This document shows, piece after piece, positions 53,217 through 62,205 of a stretch of 64,000 bases of DNA. Origin of the DNA: CALBPI01 sp045110335 (lineage in GTDB: Bacteria > Pseudomonadota > Gammaproteobacteria > Steroidobacterales > Woeseiaceae); assembly GCA_045110335.1 (NCBI GenBank), contig JBGCGB010000019.1:1-64000 (forward strand). The letters run 5' to 3'. How positions within the stretch are numbered: position 1 is the stretch's first letter; the number at the start of each line of letters is the position of its first letter. The position numbers and the translations under genes are program-made. The notes under the pieces were generated by a model, which saw only the letters and a program-made list of their open reading frames with translations, ran no database searches and had not been told where the DNA came from.

Positions 53217-53999
53217 CTAGTGACGGCGTTCAGCCATCATCTTCTTCGTTTCGGCGATCGCTTTTGCCGGGTTCAGGCCTTTCGGACACGTCTGCGTGCA
53301 GTTCATGATCGTATGACACCGGTACAAACGGAACGGATCTTCGAGGGTATCCAGACGCTCTCCCGTCGCGTCATCACGGCTGTCCACGAGCCAACGATAA
53401 GAGGCCAATAGCGCCGCAGGGCCGAGGTAGCGATCACTGTTCCACCAATAGCTCGGGCAACTGGTTGAGCAGCAGGCGCACAGAATGCATGCTGACGGTT
53501 CGTTGATCTTTTCCTGATCTTCCTTGGTCTGCAGTCGCTCCTGATCAGGCGGCGGTGGCGTCTTCGCCTGCAACCAAGGCTTGATGGATGCGTACTGCGC
53601 ATAGAAGTTGGTCAGATCCGGCACGAGATCCTTGATAACCGGCATATGCGGTAGCGGATAGATTTTGACGTCATCGCCGATATCGGCACTGGATTTGATA
53701 CAAGCCAGTGTGTTGCCACCATCGATGTTCATTGCACAGGAGCCGCAAATACCTTCGCGGCACGACCGCCGGAACGTCAGTGTCGGATCGATCTCATTCT
53801 TGATTTTGATTAATGCATCAAGAACCATCGGGCCGCAGTTATCGGCATCAATTTCGAATGTGTCCATACGCGGCGCATCGTCTTGATCCGGGTCATAGCG
53901 ATAAACGACGTAACGCCTGACATTCTTGGCACCTTCCGGCGCCGGATAATGCTTACCAGCAGTTGGTCGAGAATTTTTAGGCAGCCTGAATTCAGCCAC
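53217..53999 (-). CDS. sdhB: Succinate dehydrogenase iron-sulfur subunit SdhB
   Basis: SdhB carries the three Fe-S clusters of complex II. The 2Fe-2S motif is SCREGICGSCAMNIDG with a further Cys in TLACIK. The 4Fe-4S and 3Fe-4S ligands are CILCACCSTSCPSYWWN and CHTIMNCTQTCPKGLNP. The 260-residue protein is slightly longer than the E. coli one, with an insertion around TPPPPDQERLQTKEDQE. It follows sdhA by 63 bases. Confidence 0.97.
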   Translation of the reverse strand: MAEFRLPKNSRPTAGKHYPAPEGAKNVRRYVVYRYDPDQDDAPRMDTFEIDADNCGPMVLDALIKIKNEIDPTLTFRRSCREGICGSCAMNIDGGNTLACIKSSADIGDDVKIYPLPHMPVIKDLVPDLTNFYAQYASIKPWLQAKTPPPPDQERLQTKEDQEKINEPSACILCACCSTSCPSYWWNSDRYLGPAALLASYRWLVDSRDDATGERLDTLEDPFRLYRCHTIMNCTQTCPKGLNPAKAIAETKKMMAERRH

Positions 54000-54062
54000 A
54001 GTTTACTCCTTCATCCAATGCCATCATAAGTCCCGAAAATTGCATTGTTTGATTGTTGTTCA

Positions 54063-55850
54063 TTAGTAGGTGCGCGCTTTGGGCGGTATCGCGTCGACTT
54101 CGTCTGTCAGTGTTTCGCTGTGGACCGGTCGATAGTCAATACTGACGCTGGACGCATCATCGATCCAAGCCAGCGTATGTTTCATCCAGTTTTCATCATC
54201 CCGATCCGGATAATCCTCACGTGCCTGCGCACCGCGAGATTCGTGGCGGTTCTCCGCCGACACAATCGTCGCCATCGCATTCGCCATGAGATTTTCCAAC
54301 TCCATGGCTTCGACGAGATCGGTATTCCAAATCAACGAACGATCAGCCAAGCGAATATCTGTCATCGAAGCTGCCGTTTTCTTCAGCTTTTCGACACCCT
54401 CTTGTAACAGTGTTTCAGTTCTGAAGACCGCAGCATGCTGTTGCATCGTCTTCTGCATCTCGAGCCGAATTTCCGCGGTATTGCGTGAGCCATCGGCATT
54501 TCGTAGGCGGTCCAACCGGTCAATACTGTTTTGGCCGTCCGAGTCTTTGAACTCGGGCTGGGCAGCACCGGGCTTCATTGTTTCCGCACAGAAGTTAGCC
54601 GCACCACGACCAAACACAACGAGATCTAGCAACGAGTTTGATCCGAGGCGGTTGGCACCATGAACCGAAACACAACCGGCTTCACCAATGGCCATCAGAC
54701 CCGGTACCACTGAATCCGGATTACCATCTTTCAATGTAACTACCTGACCGCGATAGTCGGTTGGAATCCCGCCCATGTTGTAGTGCACAGTGGGCAATAC
54801 GGGAATCGGTGCTTCGTTGACATCAACATTCGCAAAAATCTTTGCCGTCTCGGCAATACCGGGCAGCCGTTCTTCGATGACTTCAGGGCCCAGATGCTCC
54901 AAATGCAAGTAAATATGGTCCTGTTCAGCGCCGACGCCACGCCCTTCCTGAATCTCGATAGTCATAGACCGGCTCACGACATCGCGCGATGCCAGATCCT
55001 TCGCATTCGGCGCATAGCGCTCCATGAAACGCTCGCCCTCCGAGTTCGTCAAATAGCCACCTTCGCCACGAGAGCCTTCGGTAATCAAGCAGCCCGCGCC
55101 ATAAATACCCGTCGGGTGAAATTGTACGAACTCCATATCCTGCAACGGCAAGCCTGCGCGAGCGACCATGCCACCGCCGTCACCGGTGCAAGTATGTGCC
55201 GATGTGCAAGAGAAGTAAGCACGACCATAGCCACCGGTAGCCAAAATGACCTTCGCCGCGCGGAAGCGGTGGAGTGTGCCATCCGCCAGGTTAAGCGCGA
55301 CGATGCCCCGGCACTCGCCGTCAACCATAATGAGGTCAATCGCAAAGTACTCAATGAAAAACTCGGCATCATGCTTGAGCGACTGCTGATACAGCGTATG
55401 CAGCATCGCATGTCCGGTCCGGTCCGCAGCGGCGCAAGTACGTTGCGCCGTGCCCTCGCCAAAGTGCGTGGTCATACCACCAAATGGGCGTTGGTAAATC
55501 TTGCCGTCTTCGGTGCGCGAGAATGGCACGCCGTAGTGCTCGAGTTCGACCACCGCTTTCGGCGCCTCTTTGCAGAGATACTCAATTGCATCCTGATCAC
55601 CGAGCCAGTCGGCGCCTTTGACGGTGTCGTACATATGCCACCGCCAGTCATCCTCGCCCATGTTCCCCAACGCAGCGCTGATGCCGCCCTGCGCCGCCAC
55701 CGTGTGGCTACGCGTCGGGAATACCTTGGTCACACAGGCCGTTGTAAAACCGGCCTCAGCCAAACCGAAGGTCGCACGAAGACCGGCACCGCCGGCGCCG
55801 ACAACGACGACGTCATAGGTGTGATCGATATATTGATAGTCAGAACTCAT
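54063..55850 (-). CDS. sdhA: Succinate dehydrogenase flavoprotein subunit SdhA
   Basis: SdhA binds FAD covalently and oxidises succinate to fumarate. The 595-residue protein has the FAD-binding start YDVVVVGAGGAGLRATFGLA, the flavinylated His in TRSHTVAAQGGISAALGNMG, FVQFHPTGIYGAGCLITEGS and the C-terminal SRGAQAREDYPDRDDENWM. It lies directly after sdhD with no gap. Confidence 0.98.
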   Translation of the reverse strand: MSSDYQYIDHTYDVVVVGAGGAGLRATFGLAEAGFTTACVTKVFPTRSHTVAAQGGISAALGNMGEDDWRWHMYDTVKGADWLGDQDAIEYLCKEAPKAVVELEHYGVPFSRTEDGKIYQRPFGGMTTHFGEGTAQRTCAAADRTGHAMLHTLYQQSLKHDAEFFIEYFAIDLIMVDGECRGIVALNLADGTLHRFRAAKVILATGGYGRAYFSCTSAHTCTGDGGGMVARAGLPLQDMEFVQFHPTGIYGAGCLITEGSRGEGGYLTNSEGERFMERYAPNAKDLASRDVVSRSMTIEIQEGRGVGAEQDHIYLHLEHLGPEVIEERLPGIAETAKIFANVDVNEAPIPVLPTVHYNMGGIPTDYRGQVVTLKDGNPDSVVPGLMAIGEAGCVSVHGANRLGSNSLLDLVVFGRGAANFCAETMKPGAAQPEFKDSDGQNSIDRLDRLRNADGSRNTAEIRLEMQKTMQQHAAVFRTETLLQEGVEKLKKTAASMTDIRLADRSLIWNTDLVEAMELENLMANAMATIVSAENRHESRGAQAREDYPDRDDENWMKHTLAWIDDASSVSIDYRPVHSETLTDEVDAIPPKARTY

Positions 55851-56231
55851 TTACGCGCTACCCAGAGAAATTCGTAGAATAGAAAAGACGGCGGTTACGC
55901 CCGCAGCGATGTAGGCAAACTTGAGCAGCACCAGCGTCACGACCTTGGCCGCACCGTGCACGTAGTCTTCAACAACGACTTGGGTGCCCAACATCGAGTG
56001 ATAGAGCAACGTTGCCGTCAGCAATAGCAGCAAAATCGCATTAACAGGCGCGGCGATAAATGCCCTGGCACTGTCGTAACCAAAATCCGGCAGTCCGGTC
56101 ATCGCGATCACAAACCAGATTGAAAGCGGAATCATGGCAATCGCTGTCATGCGTTGCCCCCACCAGTGCTCCGTTCCGGTCTTTGCAGATCCGAGGCCTA
56201 GGACTGTGCCAAGCGGTGATTTCAATGACAT
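55851..56231 (-). CDS. sdhD: Succinate dehydrogenase membrane anchor SdhD
   Basis: This 126-residue anchor subunit has three helices: AIAMIPLSIWFVIAMTGL, INAILLLLLTATLLYHSMLG-like, and VTLVLLKFAYIAAGVTAVFS. YHSMLGTQVVVEDYVHG is the SdhD signature near the heme and quinone sites. It follows sdhC by 25 bases and abuts sdhA. Confidence 0.95.
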   Translation of the reverse strand: MSLKSPLGTVLGLGSAKTGTEHWWGQRMTAIAMIPLSIWFVIAMTGLPDFGYDSARAFIAAPVNAILLLLLTATLLYHSMLGTQVVVEDYVHGAAKVVTLVLLKFAYIAAGVTAVFSILRISLGSA

Positions 56232-56256
56232 TTAGTGACGTCCCGAAAGTAATTGT

Positions 56257-56637
56257 TTAGCTAAACAGCCAGAACCACATCAGCAATGTAGCCACACTAC
56301 TGATGAGCACGACGGCCATGCCGCTTGCGCGGACTGTAGACATTTCGAAGCCTTTGCCTGCATCCCAGAACAAATGCCGGATGCCATTGCAAAGGTGATA
56401 GAAGAATCCAAAAATCCAGCCGGCAATCATGACCTGGCCGATCAACGAACCGGCAAAACCTGAGAAATGCGCATAGCCTGCGGCACCTGACGCAACGGCC
56501 AATAGCCAGGCAACGAATAACAAGGCGCCAACGCTCATCGCGACACCCGTTAACCGGTGCAGGATAGAGAGTGTCGACGTAATGCGAAACTTATAGGCGG
56601 AAAGATGAGGCGATAATGGTCGCGCTTTACTCTTCAT
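56257..56637 (-). CDS. sdhC: Succinate dehydrogenase cytochrome b556 subunit SdhC
   Basis: SdhC anchors complex II and helps bind heme b and quinone. The 126-residue protein has RPLSPHLSAYKFRITSTLSI, LHRLTGVAMSVGALLFVAWL and FFYHLCNGIRHLFWDAGKGF with the heme His. ATG 56637 has GGGA upstream and starts at the family N-terminus; the frame could extend to 56667. An SDHAF4-like gene precedes it by 67 bases. Confidence 0.96.
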   Translation of the reverse strand: MKSKARPLSPHLSAYKFRITSTLSILHRLTGVAMSVGALLFVAWLLAVASGAAGYAHFSGFAGSLIGQVMIAGWIFGFFYHLCNGIRHLFWDAGKGFEMSTVRASGMAVVLISSVATLLMWFWLFS

Positions 56638-56704
56638 TGTTGTCCCGTGGCGTGCCCGCAAAAGCACTTGTTGTGTCTTCTAGATGTTGTGCAGGAACCG
56701 GCGA

Positions 56705-56908
56705 TCAAAAATCGATACACCGACCGTTTTTTTCCCAATCACCAAACCTGGTTGGCTCCGGACCGTCCCTGCCCCCGATTTCCTTTGAATGCTCACCCGA
56801 CACAGGCGTTTCTTTCGATACACCATTGACCGATTCTCCATCCCCGTTGGGCTTGTAGGTCTTCGCCGTATCTTCAGGTTTTTGACTCATCAAATAACTC
56901 ACGCGCAT
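56705..56908 (-). CDS. SDHAF4-like (DUF1674) succinate dehydrogenase assembly factor
   Basis: The C-terminus EIGGRDGPEPTRFGDWEKNG followed by RCIDF is the hallmark of DUF1674/SDHAF4, a chaperone that binds flavinylated SdhA before complex II is assembled. The remaining residues (SQKPEDTAKTYKPNGD and on) are disordered-looking. ATG 56908 has GGAAA upstream (67 residues); ATG 56890 would give 61. It lies just before sdhC on the same strand and so probably belongs to the sdh transcript. E. coli lacks this protein. Confidence 0.9.
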   Translation of the reverse strand: MRVSYLMSQKPEDTAKTYKPNGDGESVNGVSKETPVSGEHSKEIGGRDGPEPTRFGDWEKNGRCIDF

Positions 56909-57045
56909 CCAATTTCCATCGCTATAATTATGCCAGAAGGCAATCGCTTTGGCAGCCCTAACCGTGCCGAATCCGCCTTGACACAGGATCGTCAAATCGC
57001 ACGATCTGGCCATCTTTCTGGGAAACACAGGTTTTGAACGACGAT

Positions 57046-57855
57046 ATGACCAACACACCATGGCTCTCACTTGCACGAATCACCGGCGACGACCGCATCT
57101 CTTTCCTACAAGGGCAGTTAACCCAAGATGTAAATGCGCTATCGGCAGCAACCCCCGCGGCCTTGAGTGCTTGTTGTGACCCCAAAGGACGTGTGATCGC
57201 GGTCTTGACGCTGATCTATGCCGAAGACGCGGTGCTGGCCGCATTGCGAAGCGACATTGTCGACGATTGGTCCGCCCATATCCTGAAGTACCGTATGCGG
57301 GCTCGTGTTGACATAAGTGTGGAAAAAACACAGGCATTGGTCAGTCATCCGTCCAGTGATGCGTCGCCGACGTTTGATCTGCTGACACAGCAAGGCACCC
57401 CACAGGTTAACGCCTGGCGAGTGGGCGAGAATATCGAGTCCGTCATGGAACAGTCAGCACCGCCAACTATCGCCCCACTGTCAGATACCGACTGGGCAAT
57501 CGCGCGCTTGCGCGCGGGCATCGCCGACATCGGCCCAAGCGCAAGCGGCAAATTTACGCCGCATATGCTTGGCCTGCCCGCTTTGGGCGGCGTGAGCTTC
57601 AGTAAGGGCTGCTATACGGGACAAGAAATCGTTGCACGCACGGAACACTTGGGTGCCGCCAAACGTCAACCGGTCTGCATCAAATCGACCGATGAGTCTC
57701 CTGTCCACGAAGGCGCAGAGTTGTTCGTCGGCGACAAAAAAGTCGGCACTGTCGCGACGGCAACCCGCGACCACGCTATTGCCGTCGTCAATCAACCTGA
57801 CGCCGACACGTTCACAACCGCCGAGGGCAGTTCGCTAGTACTAGTCAGCGGATGA
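57046..57855 (+). CDS. ygfZ: YgfZ-type folate-binding protein
   Basis: YgfZ is a folate-dependent factor that supports Fe-S enzymes such as MiaB. The 269-residue protein has the aminomethyltransferase-like fold and the conserved SKGCYTGQEIVARTEHLG motif containing the essential Cys. In-frame TTG 57034 is possible, but ATG 57046 (MTNTPWLSLARITGDD) is preferred. It is divergent from the sdh unit and converges on lysS, with the stops overlapping by about 15 bases. The neighbourhood ygfZ-sdhE is conserved in gammaproteobacteria. Confidence 0.95.
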   Translation: MTNTPWLSLARITGDDRISFLQGQLTQDVNALSAATPAALSACCDPKGRVIAVLTLIYAEDAVLAALRSDIVDDWSAHILKYRMRARVDISVEKTQALVSHPSSDASPTFDLLTQQGTPQVNAWRVGENIESVMEQSAPPTIAPLSDTDWAIARLRAGIADIGPSASGKFTPHMLGLPALGGVSFSKGCYTGQEIVARTEHLGAAKRQPVCIKSTDESPVHEGAELFVGDKKVGTVATATRDHAIAVVNQPDADTFTTAEGSSLVLVSG

Positions 57856-59361
57856 CGCGCCGGCTTCCGGCCGCATGTGAGGAAACAACAACACGTCACG
57901 AATAGACGCACTGTCGGTCAGCATCATGACCAAACGGTCGATCCCGACACCCAAGCCCGCCGTCGGCGGCAAGCCATACTCCAATGCACGAATATAGTCC
58001 GCATCAAAGTGCATGGCTTCGTCGTCTCCGGCACCGCGGTTTTCTACCTGCGCGCGGAAACGTGCGGCTTGATCTTCCGAGTCATTAAGTTCCGAGAAAC
58101 CATTCGCGATCTCGCGACCGCCAACGAATAATTCAAACCGATCCGTGACGAAAGGATCGTCATCATTCGCGCGCGACAGCGGAGACACTTCCGCCGGATA
58201 TTGCATCATAAAAGTTGGCTCCATCAGGTTGGGCTCGACCAACTTTTCGAAAATCTCGATCTGAATCTTTCCAGCGCCATACGTCGATTCAATCTTGATA
58301 CCCAAATCTTCCGCGACACTTCGCAGCGTATCGATATCGCGAAGATTGTCGTGCGTTAATCCATCTACGGCAGAGACTATGCTGTCAGCGATCGTAATAC
58401 GATGGAACGGCTTCGAAAGATCATAGGTGCGCTCTTGCCAGGTCACCTGGCCACTGCCACAGATCGCGTCGGCTAGACCGCGCATCATCGACTCCAGCAA
58501 ATTAATCAGATCTTCATAATCGGCGTAAGCCTGATAGAGCTCCAGCATCGTGAACTCGGGATTGTGCTGCGTGGACAATCCCTCATTGCGGAAGTTACGA
58601 TTTATTTCATAAACGCGCTCGAACCCGCCAACAACGAGACGCTTCAGATTAAGCTCCGGCGCAATACGCAAAAACAAATCCATATCCAGGGCGTTGTGAT
58701 GCGTTACGAACGGACGCGCGATTGCTCCACCGGGCGTGGTTTGCATCATCGGTGTTTCAACTTCCATGAAATCGCGTGATTCCAGAAAGGCCCGGATGAA
58801 GCCGACGATGCGCGTGCGATCCCGGAAAATACGTCGACTGTCCTCATTGATAATCAAGTCGACATAGCGCTGACGGAATCGCGTTTCCTGATCACTCAGT
58901 CCATGCCATTTTTCCGGCAACGGTCTCAGTGATTTCGTCAGCAATTTGATGTCATCAACTGCAATCGTGAGCTCGCCGGTTCGGGTTCGGAACAGCGTAC
59001 CCGTTGCGCCAACTATATCGCCGATATCCCAGGTCTTGAACTTTGCGTACAAACCTTCGGCCAATGCATCACGTTGCACATAGAGTTGCATCCGCCCACT
59101 GCGATCCTGGAAATGCGCAAAGCTCGCTTTACCCATGACACGTTTGGCCATCATGCGACCCGCCACGGTGACGCGTACCGGCGTCTCTTTGAGCGTATCA
59201 CCATCGTGCTCGCTGTACGCCGCCAGTAAATTACCGGCCAGAGAATCCCGCTCAAATCCATTCGGATAGGCAATACCCTCTTCACGCATCGCATCTAGCT
59301 TCTTGCGCCGTTCAGCGATTAACTTGTTGTCTTCATTCTTCGGCGTATCGGCCATGATCAT
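57841..59361 (-). CDS. lysS: Lysyl-tRNA synthetase, class II
   Basis: LysS charges tRNA-Lys. The 506-residue protein has an OB-fold anticodon domain (VTVAGRMMAKRVMGKASFAH) and class II motifs 1-3 (FRQRYVDLIINEDSRRIFRD, FRNEGLSTQHNPEFTMLELY, GLGVGIDRLVMMLT). The start ATG 59361 overlaps the prfB stop as ATGA. prfB-lysS is the E. coli order, too. Confidence 0.97.
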   Translation of the reverse strand: MIMADTPKNEDNKLIAERRKKLDAMREEGIAYPNGFERDSLAGNLLAAYSEHDGDTLKETPVRVTVAGRMMAKRVMGKASFAHFQDRSGRMQLYVQRDALAEGLYAKFKTWDIGDIVGATGTLFRTRTGELTIAVDDIKLLTKSLRPLPEKWHGLSDQETRFRQRYVDLIINEDSRRIFRDRTRIVGFIRAFLESRDFMEVETPMMQTTPGGAIARPFVTHHNALDMDLFLRIAPELNLKRLVVGGFERVYEINRNFRNEGLSTQHNPEFTMLELYQAYADYEDLINLLESMMRGLADAICGSGQVTWQERTYDLSKPFHRITIADSIVSAVDGLTHDNLRDIDTLRSVAEDLGIKIESTYGAGKIQIEIFEKLVEPNLMEPTFMMQYPAEVSPLSRANDDDPFVTDRFELFVGGREIANGFSELNDSEDQAARFRAQVENRGAGDDEAMHFDADYIRALEYGLPPTAGLGVGIDRLVMMLTDSASIRDVLLFPHMRPEAGASSAD

Positions 59362-60453
59362 AATCCCTGCTTTAAACTGGCTTCGATAAAATCATCGAGG
59401 CCGCCGTCAAGCACTGCCTGAGTGTTACCGGTCTCTACACCGGTGCGTAAATCTTTAATGCGCGATTGATCGAGCACATAAGAGCGAATCTGGCTGCCCC
59501 AACCGACATCCGCTTTGCTGTCTTCGGTGGCCTGTGCTTCGCCACGTCGTTTCTGCATTTCCAACTCATAGAGTTTGGATTGCAATTGCTTCATCGCAGT
59601 CGCCTTGTTCTTGTGCTGCGAACGATCGTTTTGACACTGCACAACGGTGTTGGTTGGCACATGCGTGATCCGCACAGCCGACTCGGTACGGTTTACGTGC
59701 TGTCCGCCTGCACCGCTGGCCCGATAGACATCAATCCTCAAATCTGAGGGATCAATTTCAATCTCTACGCTATCGTCAATTTCTGGAGAGACAAAAACGG
59801 CCGCAAATGAGGTGTGGCGCCGATTACCTGAATCGAAGGGTGACTTGCGAACCAAACGATGCACCCCTGTTTCGGTTCTTAGCCAGCCAAACGCATGATC
59901 CCCGGCGATTCGAATCGTGGCGCTTTTGATGCCGGCCACTTCGCCATCGGACATCTCCATGACTTCTGCCTGAAACCCATGCGCCTCCGCCCACCGGAGA
60001 TACATGCGCAACAACATGCTCGCCCAATCTTGCGCTTCCGTTCCGCCGGCGCCTGATTGAATATCTAGAAAGGCCGCCGAACCATCTTGCTCACCACTGA
60101 ACATGCGACGGAATTCCAATCGCTCGACACGCTTCGCAACGCCATTGACGTCCGTCTGAATTTCTTTGACGGTGCTTTCGTCGTTCTCGGCGACGGCCAT
60201 CTCTAACAGTTCGGCACTGTCATCCAGTCGCTGAGCGATCTCGGTCAAACCATCGACAATTTCTTCCAGCGCCGCCCGTTCCTGCCCAAGCGCTTGCGCG
60301 CGCTCCGGCTCGTTCCAAACTTCGGGGTCTTCAAGCTCACGCCGAACCTCGTCTAGGCGTTCTTGCTTGTCCGCATAGTCAAAGATACCCCCTGAGCGAT
60401 TCACTGCGTTCGCTTAGGTCTTCTATTTGGGTACTGAGAGGGTTCGTTTCCAT
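59358..60453 (-). CDS. prfB: Peptide chain release factor 2 (RF2), programmed +1 frameshift
   Basis: RF2 reads UGA and UAA stop codons. The 364-residue protein is encoded in two frames: ATG 60453 through CTT at 60384-60382 (24 codons, ending LRGYL), an in-frame TGA at 60381-60379, then +1 reading resumes with GAC at 60380. The SPF tripeptide (KSPFDSGNR) and the catalytic GGQ motif (GAGGQHVNRTESAVRITHVP) are intact. A simple ORF call starting at 60404 (MNRSGGIFDYADKQ) would miss the N-terminus. Confidence 0.95.
60378..60394 (-). other. prfB +1 frameshift site
   Basis: Read on the minus strand, an AGGGGG Shine-Dalgarno-like element is followed by TAT CTT TGA C. This is the autoregulatory slip site of RF2, in which slow termination at UGA favours slipping from CUU to UUU. 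Low RF2 therefore raises RF2 synthesis. Confidence 0.95.
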
Positions 60454-60498
60454 GATCGGGTCAATTGCTACTTTCAAAGGCGGAATGCTAACACGTTG

Positions 60499-62205
60499 TC
60501 ACTCGCCAACCACCCGCCATTGCTCGACAACCAACTGCAGTCGCGACACACCACGCCATACATTGACATCCAATCGATAACAGAGCGATATCTGGCTGCC
60601 GCGCTCCGGTAGCGGATCACGAACCTGACCAAAAGCGATCGCATCAACCGTTTGGCCATCAACCTGTACCTGCATCTTCAGGTGTTTCTCGCCCACGATA
60701 CGAACATCAGACACGTCAAAATCGCCCATAAATGCAGGCTCGGGAAAGCGCTGCCCCCAAGGCATGATGGTGCGAAGCCGATTCGCAAACTCAATGTCAA
60801 AACAATCAGCCGGGAGCGCGCCGTCGGTCATGATGACCGGCAAAAAATCTGCGGCCGGAAACAATTGCGCCATCGCGCGCTCTGCCGCTGCCGAAAATGC
60901 TTCAAACTGGTCCGCCACCAACGTCAATCCCGCCGCCATCGCATGACCACCGAACTTCTCAATCGCACCCGGCAGCTGCCGATCGACTTCAGCCAATAAG
61001 TCACGCAAATGCACGCCCGGAATCGATCGACCCGATCCTTTCAATAGGCCGGAATCCTCATGAGCGAACGCGAATGCAGGTCGCCCCGTACGCTCCTTGA
61101 TACCGGAGGCGATCAGTCCGACCACACCCTGATGCCAATGCGGCTGATACATCGACAGACAATCCGGCAACCCGGGAACCTGATCCTGCATGATCGTTTC
61201 TAGCGCCGCACTCGCATCACGCTGCATATCGGATTGAATGGTGCGACGCTCCCGATTGATTCGATCCAGCTCAACCGCTGCCGCATTCGCTTCCGTCATG
61301 GTTTCCGCCATCAAGCAACGGATGCCGACGGACATGTCTTCAAGACGCCCGGCAGCGTTCAGTCGCGGTCCTACGGCAAAACCGAGATCCGTTGCTACAA
61401 TGCGCGCAGGATCTCGTCCGGCAACGTTCAATAAGGCCGTAATCCCCGGGGAACAACGACCGGCGCGAATTCTTTGAAGACCGGCTTCAACCAAAATCCG
61501 ATTGTTCTGATCTAGCGGAACGACATCGGCCACCGTCCCCAATGCGACAAGGTCAAGATAGTCCGCCGGAATCTTCGCAATACCAGGGTCATTTTTGGCC
61601 AGCTTTCTTGCCAGTGCCGCCATCAAACAAAAAGCCACACCGACGCCTGCTAAATGCTTACTGGGGTACGGATCATCCGGTTGGTTGGGATTCAAAATGA
61701 CATTGGCATCCGGCATCACATCCGGTGGCAGATGATGATCGGTAATCAGGACATCAATGCCGTATTGACGGGCCGTCGCTACACCGTCAACGCTGCTGAT
61801 GCCATTGTCGACCGTGACAATCAATGTTGGCATGTTGGCTTTCGCCACTTCCACCAGCGGCGGACTCAGTCCATAGCCGAAATCAAAACGATTGGGCACC
61901 AGTGAATCGATGTTGGAAAACCCGAGACGTTCGAGGCAGCGCCACATCAATGCAGTACTAGTCGCGCCATCCGCATCAAAGTCACCGACAATAAGGACAC
62001 GCCCATCGCGATGTTGGATGAGTAGCTCAACCGCTCGATCGATATTCGCCATCTGGCTTACAGGTGCGAGTCTGGCAAGGCTGATGTCCATCTCTGTGCG
62101 AGTCTTCACCCCGCGGGCCGCCAATATCTTGGCGACGACAGGATCAACATCCGTCAGTTCGTGTGGCGTCGTTGGACGCTCGACCAAGTCTCTTAGCTGA
62201 TTCAT
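60499..62205 (-). CDS. recJ: Single-stranded-DNA exonuclease RecJ
   Basis: RecJ is a 5'-3' exonuclease used in recombination and mismatch repair. The DHH-family motifs are VLIVGDFDADGATSTALMWR, VTVDNGISSVDGV, LITDHHLPPD and LDLVALGTVADVVPL; the DHHA1 region has LLKGSGRSIPGVHLRDLLAE and IEKFGGHAMAAGLTL. The 568-residue length is usual. It lies after a PGM-like gene (four-base overlap) and before prfB, as in E. coli. Confidence 0.96.
   Translation of the reverse strand: MNQLRDLVERPTTPHELTDVDPVVAKILAARGVKTRTEMDISLARLAPVSQMANIDRAVELLIQHRDGRVLIVGDFDADGATSTALMWRCLERLGFSNIDSLVPNRFDFGYGLSPPLVEVAKANMPTLIVTVDNGISSVDGVATARQYGIDVLITDHHLPPDVMPDANVILNPNQPDDPYPSKHLAGVGVAFCLMAALARKLAKNDPGIAKIPADYLDLVALGTVADVVPLDQNNRILVEAGLQRIRAGRCSPGITALLNVAGRDPARIVATDLGFAVGPRLNAAGRLEDMSVGIRCLMAETMTEANAAAVELDRINRERRTIQSDMQRDASAALETIMQDQVPGLPDCLSMYQPHWHQGVVGLIASGIKERTGRPAFAFAHEDSGLLKGSGRSIPGVHLRDLLAEVDRQLPGAIEKFGGHAMAAGLTLVADQFEAFSAAAERAMAQLFPAADFLPVIMTDGALPADCFDIEFANRLRTIMPWGQRFPEPAFMGDFDVSDVRIVGEKHLKMQVQVDGQTVDAIAFGQVRDPLPERGSQISLCYRLDVNVWRGVSRLQLVVEQWRVVGE

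Noticed and set aside
54783..55877. Long plus-strand frame of 364 codons opposite sdhA
   Set aside because: It lies wholly antisense to a highly conserved, certain gene and its protein is Arg/His/Cys-rich with no domain. It is a codon-bias shadow.
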